The notes under the pieces: model-generated | Told to the model about the DNA's origin: nothing | What the model saw: the letters and a program-made list of their open reading frames with translations, nothing else | Database searches by the model: none | Shown here: positions 14,630-20,338 of the stretch, piece after piece | Position numbering within the stretch: position 1 is the first letter of the stretch | How the letters are laid out: each line of letters starts with the position of its first letter | Program-made: the position numbers and the translations under genes | Assembly: GCA_015663855.1 (NCBI GenBank) | Contig: DQRJ01000148.1 | Span: forward strand, 1-20,338 | Reading direction: 5' to 3' | Origin: Flavobacteriales bacterium | GTDB lineage: Bacteria; Bacteroidota; Bacteroidia; Flavobacteriales_D; Sanyastnellaceae | Length of the DNA: 20,338 bases

Positions 14630-16636
14630 ATGAAATCATTGCTATTAACTGCAGGGCTTTTCGCCCTTTCGTTCGCCACGTTTGGTCAATGCGAAGAAGG
14701 AGAAACCTCTGTATTATTTGAAATAACCACGGATAATTGGGGATATGAAATTTACTGGGAGCTAACTCCAGCTGGTGAAGCGTGTGGAGGTTCTGAAACT
14801 GTTGCATGGGGAGGAAATTATTCAGTGGGTTGTAACGGGTCGAATGCTGGAGGCGGATATGGAAACAACACAACTATCAACGAAGGGCCTTGGTGTCTAA
14901 CGAACGGAGAAACGTACACGATTCTTTCACGCGATTCATACGGAGATGGAGGAGCAGGATTTACAGTAAACATCGCATCATTCCCGATGTTTGAGTTCCA
15001 GGCTACCTCAAGCAGTGAAACGTTCTTTTTCGAGGTTAATACCCCTCCTGAAGTAGACGGAGAGCTTCATGAAATTCATACACCATCTACAGTTTACATA
15101 GGCGCAATAGCTATTTCGGGCGAAGTGAAAAACCTTGGGTCGACAACCATTCAGTCTATGAATGTAAACTACTCTATTGACGGAGAAACAATGGGGTCAA
15201 CAACCTTATCAGGTCTTAACATAGCCCCCTTCACTTCGCATGAGTACTCACACCCGGCTAACTGGTATCCTTCATCTGTAGGAGACTACGAACTTGCCTT
15301 ATGGGTAACTAACATAAACGAAAGCTGGTTCGATTCGGTTCCTTCAAATGATATGGCTTCTAAAGCAATCAGCGTGATCCAGACTATTCCCGACATCACG
15401 CCTTCGTATTACTCGAATGGTAATACGTTTTCCTACGACGTTATTGTAAACAGCTCTGATCAAGTAATGAAACCAATGGATATAGATTTCCAGTTGAATG
15501 GAGATCTTTGGGTAATAAACCTTGGGACTGAGAATTCTGGAGGAAGCACAGTTAGAGTTGGTAATCCCGGTACTGAAAACCAAACCGATTTATGGCAGCA
15601 AGACGCAAGTGCTGGACATTTCATGTCTCTTCCTTCCGGGATAGCAATGGGTAACGAAGATTCATTTGCAACTTGCCCTTCGGTGTACGACGCAAATCAC
15701 GATGGTGGAGAGCCATTTACTGGACCGAGTCTTTGGTCTAACGACCCGGATGTTTACGCTCAGCCTTCTGGAGGAAACGGAAGCCACCTTGATATGCTTC
15801 ACGAAAGCCCACTTTCTTTAGGGATAGCTTTCGAGAGTGGAAATTCATATTGGGTATACGATTCATTCAATAACGATATCGCGAATTACAATTTCTCAAA
15901 CGACCATGGACCGGGAAATTCGGACCATGGAGACGGAGAGATTTTGAGATATCAAGGAATGGGACTAGATGAGATAAACACAAATATCGCATGTCACCTT
16001 GAATTCGATTCCGAGCGCCGTTGGTTGTACTTCGTCGATGGAGGAAACCAAAGAATCTTACGTTTAGACGTTACAACCGGATCTATCGGTGGCAATCCTA
16101 ATTGGGGACCTCATGAGGGGTTAGCCCTTTATAAAAAAGTCGTTGGGTTTACTTGGGAAGAGGTTGTTGTATCGGGGTTAGTGGAGCCAGCGGGGATCGA
16201 TGTTGTAGGAAGCAGCATGGTAGTAACAGATCACAGTAATGGTGATGTGATTTTCTATGATATTAGCAGTATGCCTGCTGTTGAGGTAGGACGTTTAGAG
16301 ACAGGCGAGCCAGGGATTATGGGTGTAGTGATGGGCCCACAAGGAAGGATTTGGTATTGCAATAAAGACCTAAACAAGGTGGTACGTGTAGAGCCAAGCA
16401 ACGTTGTGATGGCAGTTGATGCGATACAGGGCGAAGTAGAGCCTTTAGTGGTTTATCCAAATCCTGCTCGGGATGTTATTACTGTAGCGGGAAATATTGG
16501 GGAGGTCGTAATTTTCGATATTAATGGAAAGATTGTTTTAAGATATTTCGGATCGGAGATTAACGTGAGCGAGCTAAGTAGCGGGACTTACTTTATTGAA
16601 AAAGGATCGAAAAAAGCTGCTTTCGTTAAAGAGTAG
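14630..16636 (+). CDS. Large T9SS-exported protein with beta-propeller-like (NHL-type) C-terminal half
   Basis: The 668-residue protein starts MKSLLLTAGLFALSFATFG, a Sec signal peptide; a longer in-frame version from 14528 would translate the terminator and is not credible. After the signal comes a Gly/Cys-rich beta domain (to about 135: DNWGYEIYWELTPAGEACGG, then DSYGDGGAGF), next a CARDB- or Ig-like segment (about 145-240: HTPSTVYIGAIAISGEVKNLG). The region about 330-600 has NHL-like strands such as LYFVDGGNQRILRLD, PAGIDVVGSSMVVTDHSNGD and QGRIWYCNKDLNKVVRVEP. Residues 605-668 are a T9SS sorting domain (YPNPARD, ending FVKE). It has its own transcription unit between two terminators. The substrate or role is unknown; a surface or secreted binding function is a guess. 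Confidence 0.82.
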   Translation: MKSLLLTAGLFALSFATFGQCEEGETSVLFEITTDNWGYEIYWELTPAGEACGGSETVAWGGNYSVGCNGSNAGGGYGNNTTINEGPWCLTNGETYTILSRDSYGDGGAGFTVNIASFPMFEFQATSSSETFFFEVNTPPEVDGELHEIHTPSTVYIGAIAISGEVKNLGSTTIQSMNVNYSIDGETMGSTTLSGLNIAPFTSHEYSHPANWYPSSVGDYELALWVTNINESWFDSVPSNDMASKAISVIQTIPDITPSYYSNGNTFSYDVIVNSSDQVMKPMDIDFQLNGDLWVINLGTENSGGSTVRVGNPGTENQTDLWQQDASAGHFMSLPSGIAMGNEDSFATCPSVYDANHDGGEPFTGPSLWSNDPDVYAQPSGGNGSHLDMLHESPLSLGIAFESGNSYWVYDSFNNDIANYNFSNDHGPGNSDHGDGEILRYQGMGLDEINTNIACHLEFDSERRWLYFVDGGNQRILRLDVTTGSIGGNPNWGPHEGLALYKKVVGFTWEEVVVSGLVEPAGIDVVGSSMVVTDHSNGDVIFYDISSMPAVEVGRLETGEPGIMGVVMGPQGRIWYCNKDLNKVVRVEPSNVVMAVDAIQGEVEPLVVYPNPARDVITVAGNIGEVVIFDINGKIVLRYFGSEINVSELSSGTYFIEKGSKKAAFVKE

Positions 16637-16658
16637 TTTGTCGAATACTTTATTGATT

Positions 16659-16697
16659 GGGAGATGTATAGCTTTATGCTACTACATCTCCCTTTTT
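16659..16697 (+). terminator. Strong rho-independent terminator
   Basis: GGGAGATGTA-TAGC (16659-16672) and GCTA-C-TACATCTCCC (16678-16692) form a 14-bp stem with one bulged C and a TTTAT loop, followed by a run of five T. It ends the 14630 gene. The sufE promoter element begins only 7 bases after the T-run. Confidence 0.88.
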
Positions 16698-16703
16698 ATT
16701 AAA

Positions 16704-16711
16704 TATCTTTG
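16704..16711 (+). promoter_or_regulatory. -7 promoter element of sufE
   Basis: TATCTTTG matches TAnnTTTG fully and is followed by CGTT and then the sufE ATG. The arrangement is the same as for sufA, so a leaderless or nearly leaderless message is predicted. No clear -33 element; the terminator stem occupies that region. Confidence 0.65.
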
Positions 16712-16715
16712 CGTT

Positions 16716-17150
16716 ATGGGAAACACGAAATTGTTAGAGTTACGGCAGGCAGAAGTAGTGGAGGAGTTTTTGATGTTCGGAGATTGGATGGAGAAATACG
16801 AGCATATTATCGAGCTAGGAAAGGAGTTACAGCCGATGGTGGAGAGCGATAAGGTAGAAGATAATTTGATAAAAGGATGCCAAAGCAGGGTTTGGCTTAC
16901 AGCAAAACTAAACTCAGAAGGAGAGGTGATTTTCTCAGCCGATAGCGACGCAATCATCACAAAAGGGATGGTGGCCTTGATGATAAGGGTTTTGAGTGGA
17001 GCGATGCCAGAGGAAATTGCAAAAGCGGACCTGCATTTCTTGAATGAAATAGGGCTTCATCAGCATTTGAGCCCGACGCGCTCAAATGGACTTGCTTCTA
17101 TGGCAAAGCAAATGAAAATGTATGGATTAGTGTTTTCTGCGCGTTCTTAG
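16716..17150 (+). CDS. sufE: Cysteine desulfuration protein SufE
   Basis: SufE accepts the persulfide from SufS, stimulating it, and delivers sulfur to SufB. The 144-residue product has the acceptor cysteine C55 in the family motif IKGCQSRVWL and the usual helical C-terminal part (EIGLHQHLSPTRSNGL). The start at 16716 follows a consensus -7 element; a longer frame to 16596 would overlap the terminator and the previous gene, so it is rejected. It is separated from sufABCDS by 8.4 kb and instead precedes a flippase gene by 8 bases. Confidence 0.95.
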   Translation: MGNTKLLELRQAEVVEEFLMFGDWMEKYEHIIELGKELQPMVESDKVEDNLIKGCQSRVWLTAKLNSEGEVIFSADSDAIITKGMVALMIRVLSGAMPEEIAKADLHFLNEIGLHQHLSPTRSNGLASMAKQMKMYGLVFSARS

Positions 17151-17158
17151 TGAAATAA

Positions 17159-18490
17159 ATGCGAACGATTTTATCAAATCTAAACCCGGACTTTAAGAAA
17201 CTTCTATCTGGGAGTGGTCTTGTGATGATGTTTAAAGTCGCAGGTGCGGGAGCTGGATATGTTTTTGCTTATCTGATAACTTCGAATTACGGAGCGGAGA
17301 CGTTTGGTATTTTCGAGTTGAGTCTGACGGCATTGACTATTGCGAGTTTGTTTGCACGCTTAGGTTTAGGGGGTGCGCTTGTGAGATTTATTCCCGAGTT
17401 TGTAGAGAAACAGGACGCCCATCTTTTGCGAAAAGTCTATAGACTAACTCTACTTCTTGCTCTTCCATTTTCAATAGTTCTTAGCGTTTTACTTTACGTT
17501 TATTCTTCGGAACTGGCCATGCAGTTTGGGAATGAGGGTCTCGCCCTCCCTTTTAGAATTACAGCTCATTTTATACCGTTTGCCACCTGGTTTCAGCTAA
17601 ACGCCGAGGCATTTAGGGGTATGAAAAAAATGACAGGATACAGCATTTTACAGAGAGGAACGGTTGTTTTAATTGCGATTGCTGCATTTTTCATTCTAAG
17701 AGATCAGGGGTATATCGGTTATGAATCAAAAGTGATTCCCATAGTATCGTTCGGAGTGGGAGTAATCGTTTTAGGAGTGATTGCAGGAATTGCTACCCCG
17801 CGTGCTATCTATAGTATCGTTAGTTCTAAAGCGGGGAAGATTTCAAGTGACATTTCAATTCGCCCGCTGCTCAAAGTAGCTTTCCCTATGCTTATAAGCA
17901 CGTCCATGTTTATGATTATGAATTGGACAGATACACTTATGATAGGCTATTATCTCGATGAGGCAGATGTAGGAATTTACCGTCTCGCCTTTAAAGTTGC
18001 TACTCTCATCACTTTTGCACAGTTTGCAATAAATAGCATTGCAGCACCGATGTTTAGCTCTTTTAAAGCGAAAAACGACCTCTCTGGACTTAGAAAAATG
18101 ACTCGTAACATCGGGTATATGAACCTCGCGATAAGCACTCCGATTTTCATCGCTATCCTCCTGTTTCCGAGCTTCGTTCTTGACTTTTTCGGGGAGGAAT
18201 TCACGGCAGGAGTCACCCCCCTAATCATTCTTGCTGTAGGCCAAATCATTAATGCTCTTTGCGGACCAGTGATGTATCTTCTAAACATGACGGGCAAGGA
18301 AATACAAGCTCGAAATATCATAATCGTAGCATCGGTAATTAATATTGTTCTCAACTTTTATTTCATTCCTTTATATGGTTTGATGGGAGCAGCGATTGCT
18401 ACAGGATTGAGCACTGTGGTTTGGAATGTGATGGCGGTAATTAGAATAAAAAAGGAGTACGGATTTATCTCGATTCCGCATCCGTTCTAG
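17159..18490 (+). CDS. Polysaccharide/oligosaccharide flippase family membrane protein (Wzx-like)
   Basis: The 443-residue protein is highly hydrophobic, with about 12-14 predicted membrane helices. Its N-terminus (GSGLVMMFKVAGAGAGYVFAY, ITSNYGAETFGIFELSLT, LGLGGALVRFIPEF) has the pattern of the MOP superfamily flippases that move lipid-linked glycans across the inner membrane: GxxxFG after helix 2 and R-F-x-P in the next loop. The WTDTLMIGYYLDEADVGIYRLAFKVATL segment (from about 17929) is also typical. It starts 8 bases after sufE and 8 bases before a sulfotransferase gene, which suggests that the unit transfers a sulfated glycan precursor. The exact substrate is not predictable. Confidence 0.88.
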   Translation: MRTILSNLNPDFKKLLSGSGLVMMFKVAGAGAGYVFAYLITSNYGAETFGIFELSLTALTIASLFARLGLGGALVRFIPEFVEKQDAHLLRKVYRLTLLLALPFSIVLSVLLYVYSSELAMQFGNEGLALPFRITAHFIPFATWFQLNAEAFRGMKKMTGYSILQRGTVVLIAIAAFFILRDQGYIGYESKVIPIVSFGVGVIVLGVIAGIATPRAIYSIVSSKAGKISSDISIRPLLKVAFPMLISTSMFMIMNWTDTLMIGYYLDEADVGIYRLAFKVATLITFAQFAINSIAAPMFSSFKAKNDLSGLRKMTRNIGYMNLAISTPIFIAILLFPSFVLDFFGEEFTAGVTPLIILAVGQIINALCGPVMYLLNMTGKEIQARNIIIVASVINIVLNFYFIPLYGLMGAAIATGLSTVVWNVMAVIRIKKEYGFISIPHPF

Positions 18491-18498
18491 GATTAATC

Positions 18499-19476
18499 AT
18501 GAAGGAAATGATAGAGAAAGACAAGTTGAATTTTTTCGTGATAGGTGCGGCAAAAGGCGGTACTACGACTGTTTTCGAACGGTTAAATGCTCGAGAAGAT
18601 GTCTATCTCAGTCCTCTCAAGGAACCGAACTATTACTCTTCGGACATCGACACCTCTAAGTTTTCGCCCGAGTTTAGAGCGAATACTCGCCTCGATCTCT
18701 CCGAGTACTTCTCCACCTCACCTCTCCCGACCCTCCAGATCGGTTTCGTACGGGATGCAGGCGAGTATGCGTCATTGTTCGAGCCCGCCCCAAGAACGGC
18801 AAAACTTATAGGGGAGTGCAGCACGTCGTATTTATGGTCTTCCGTTGCGCCATCATTATTGAAAGCGGACCACCCCTCCGCTCGAATCCTCATAATGCTT
18901 CGCAACCCCATTGATAGATTGTTTTCACATTACATGATGGCGCGGAAGTACGGCTTTACTAAACTACCCCTGCGCGAAGCAGTTGAGAAAGACCTCGCCC
19001 ATCCTACTCCCGGTTGGGGCGCGAGCGAACTTTTTGTGGAGCTGGGAATGTACTCGGAGCAGATAAACCGATGGAGAGCGGAATTCCCCGACTCGTCTAT
19101 TAAAATCATGCTTACCGAAGACCTTCGGTCGCCAGAAAAGTGGAACGATTTACTTGAATGGTGCGGACTACCAATTATAGAGGAAAACTCGAAACTCGGG
19201 CAAAGCACTAAACTCGAACGCAAAGGAGATGCGAATACTGCTGGGCTTGCTAGGTTCGAAGGTGTGAATCGTTTTCTTACTTCGCGAGGTTTAAAACACA
19301 AGCTCGGAAATCTTATTCCGAGAGTACTAAAGAGAAAATTAGTAGCTTGGTATTATAGTTCAGACAACCTACCGAAAATTACTAAGGAGGAGAGAAACTA
19401 TTTGAAAGGACTTTACTCCGAGGAGATAGGGAACTTGCGAAAAGAATTCGGACTTGAGGTAGAGAATTGGAAGTAG
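18499..19476 (+). CDS. Sulfotransferase family protein (PAPS-dependent)
   Basis: The 325-residue enzyme has the 5'-phosphosulfate-binding loop GAAKGGTTT (16-24) and the 3'-phosphate-binding motif R135-NPIDRLFS-H144. It probably transfers sulfate from PAPS to a carbohydrate or lipid. An alternative start is the ATG at 18508. It resembles heparan-sulfate N-deacetylase/N-sulfotransferase-like and LPS-type bacterial sulfotransferases. The 5' part has a richer C/G use (many ctc, tcc, cgc) than the nearby genes, which may indicate acquisition by transfer; the effect is mild. It follows the flippase gene by 8 bases and converges on the M23 peptidase gene with only 7 bases between stops. Confidence 0.88.
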   Translation: MKEMIEKDKLNFFVIGAAKGGTTTVFERLNAREDVYLSPLKEPNYYSSDIDTSKFSPEFRANTRLDLSEYFSTSPLPTLQIGFVRDAGEYASLFEPAPRTAKLIGECSTSYLWSSVAPSLLKADHPSARILIMLRNPIDRLFSHYMMARKYGFTKLPLREAVEKDLAHPTPGWGASELFVELGMYSEQINRWRAEFPDSSIKIMLTEDLRSPEKWNDLLEWCGLPIIEENSKLGQSTKLERKGDANTAGLARFEGVNRFLTSRGLKHKLGNLIPRVLKRKLVAWYYSSDNLPKITKEERNYLKGLYSEEIGNLRKEFGLEVENWK

Positions 19477-19483
19477 AATCGGG

Positions 19484-20338
19484 TTAATTCGGATTCAACT
19501 CCAGAGTTTTAGCCGACATCTCTATACGAACTACCTCAGCTGCGAAAGCATCCATTGCATCGCTTCTAACTGGGGTAGAAGGAGGGAACTCTTCCCGCCT
19601 ATGATCAACCTGTTCACCGTTCTTCCAAAACCGGAAACATACGTGAGGTCCTGTAGCAAGTCCCGTACTTCCTACAAGCCCGATTACCTCACCTTGACTT
19701 ACCCTATCGCCCACAGAACATTTGCGCTTGCTCATGTGTAGGTATTGGGTTTCGTAGGTGTTGTTGTGGCGAATTTTTACGTAATGCCCGTTGTTTTTTG
19801 TGTAGGCAGATTTGATAATCACACCATCTCCCACCGCAAGGATGGGCGTCCCCGTTTTTGCAGCATAATCTGTTCCTAGATGCGGTTTAATCCGCTTCAA
19901 CACGGGATGAAATCGTTTCTTATTGAAGGAGCTTGAAATACGTGAAAATTCAACGGGCGATTTCAAAAAAGCCTTCCTTAAAGATCCACCTTGTATATCA
20001 AAATAATCCGCCCCATCCCCCTGATCGAATCTGTAGGCAAGGAGATCGATTCCGTGATGATTAAAACTACAAGAAATAATCGTAGGCATACCTACTTCGG
20101 TTCCGTTCACACGTTTCCGGTAATAATAAACATCGAAATTATCGCCCTTTTGAACGTGAGTAAAGTCAATAGTCCACGCATATACTCCGGCCATGGCTAC
20201 AGCTAAATTTGTAGGTGCTCCGACCTCTTCCAAGTCCAAATAAAGAGATCTCGAAATCTCCCCCACGACATGAGTGTACACGGTATCTACTGGGTATGAG
20301 CCTAAACGAGCTCCGAGAGTGTCGCCAAGTGAAAAGAC
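19484..20338 (-). CDS. M23 family (LytM-type) metalloendopeptidase, partial (N-terminus beyond right edge)
   Basis: M23 enzymes are zinc peptidases that cut peptidoglycan cross-bridges, or are inactive regulators of amidases. The frame is open to the window edge; the GTG at 20281 is an internal Val because 19 more codons are readable upstream. The visible 284 residues end in a LytM domain: HLGTDY (His at 19880-19882) supplies the His and Asp ligands, and VGSTGLATGPHVCFRFWKNG is the second motif. There the usual HxH is HVC, so the third ligand position is Cys (codon at 19637-19639). HVC is, as I recall, frequent in a Bacteroidota subgroup of this family. The stretch before the LytM domain looks like the family's N-terminal beta domain (FDQGDGADYFDIQG, KSPVEFSRISSSF). 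Confidence 0.9.
   Translation of the reverse strand, partial: VFSLGDTLGARLGSYPVDTVYTHVVGEISRSLYLDLEEVGAPTNLAVAMAGVYAWTIDFTHVQKGDNFDVYYYRKRVNGTEVGMPTIISCSFNHHGIDLLAYRFDQGDGADYFDIQGGSLRKAFLKSPVEFSRISSSFNKKRFHPVLKRIKPHLGTDYAAKTGTPILAVGDGVIIKSAYTKNNGHYVKIRHNNTYETQYLHMSKRKCSVGDRVSQGEVIGLVGSTGLATGPHVCFRFWKNGEQVDHRREEFPPSTPVRSDAMDAFAAEVVRIEMSAKTLELNPN

Noticed and set aside
16596..16715. Longer sufE frame beginning inside the previous gene
   Set aside because: It passes through the terminator and the -7 element; SufE proteins start near MGNTKLLEL, and the ATG at 16716 gives the right length.
1..20338. CRISPR arrays, tRNA or rRNA genes, insertion sequences, phage or toxin-antitoxin genes
   Set aside because: No spaced direct repeats, cloverleaf sequences, transposase motifs or terminal inverted repeats were seen on reading both strands.

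Overview
The window looks like chromosome from a Bacteroidota bacterium, probably of the Flavobacteriales. Four secreted proteins end in a type IX secretion (T9SS) C-terminal sorting domain with a PNPA motif. Several gene starts carry the Bacteroidota -7 promoter element TAnnTTTG, Shine-Dalgarno sequences are weak, and the block ftsX - DUF3098 - uppP is typical of the phylum. I see no rRNA, tRNA, CRISPR array, insertion sequence or phage gene. No stretch over 300 bases lacks a gene.

Layout. (a) 1-3136, minus strand: an envelope operon of ftsX, a DUF3098 membrane protein, uppP, an unknown lipoprotein and an AsmA-like protein cut by the window edge. (b) 3192-3252: a shared regulatory region with a perfect 9-bp inverted repeat and a promoter directly in front of the next operon. 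(c) 3253-8289, plus strand: sufA-sufB-sufC-sufD-sufS for Fe-S cluster assembly. (d) 8328-9677: a Crp/Fnr regulator and two small rhodaneses with a CC active-site pair. (e) 9744-14479: a tight run of DUF6132 membrane protein, lipoprotein rhodanese, secreted multicopper oxidase, secreted thioredoxin-like protein, secreted cupredoxin-like protein and lipoprotein di-haem peroxidase, closed by a strong terminator. (f) 14630-16636: a large T9SS-exported protein, closed by another strong terminator. (g) 16716-19476: sufE, then a polysaccharide flippase and a sulfotransferase. (h) 19484-20338, minus strand: an M23 endopeptidase running off the right edge.

The most interesting part is 8328-14479. Two nearly identical FNR-shaped sites (GTAAC-N4-GTTAC in the perfect copy) lie just downstream of the Crp/Fnr gene. 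One precedes the first rhodanese and one precedes the rhodanese/copper-enzyme operon. Each is followed at the same spacing by a possible -7 element and then a start codon. This suggests one regulator controls cytoplasmic sulfur carriers together with a cell-surface and extracellular copper/haem redox set. The substrate cannot be told from sequence; sulfur, copper or peroxide chemistry are the leading ideas. Also notable are promoters of the form TAnnTTTG-N4-ATG, which predict leaderless mRNAs for sufA, sufE and perhaps ftsX.
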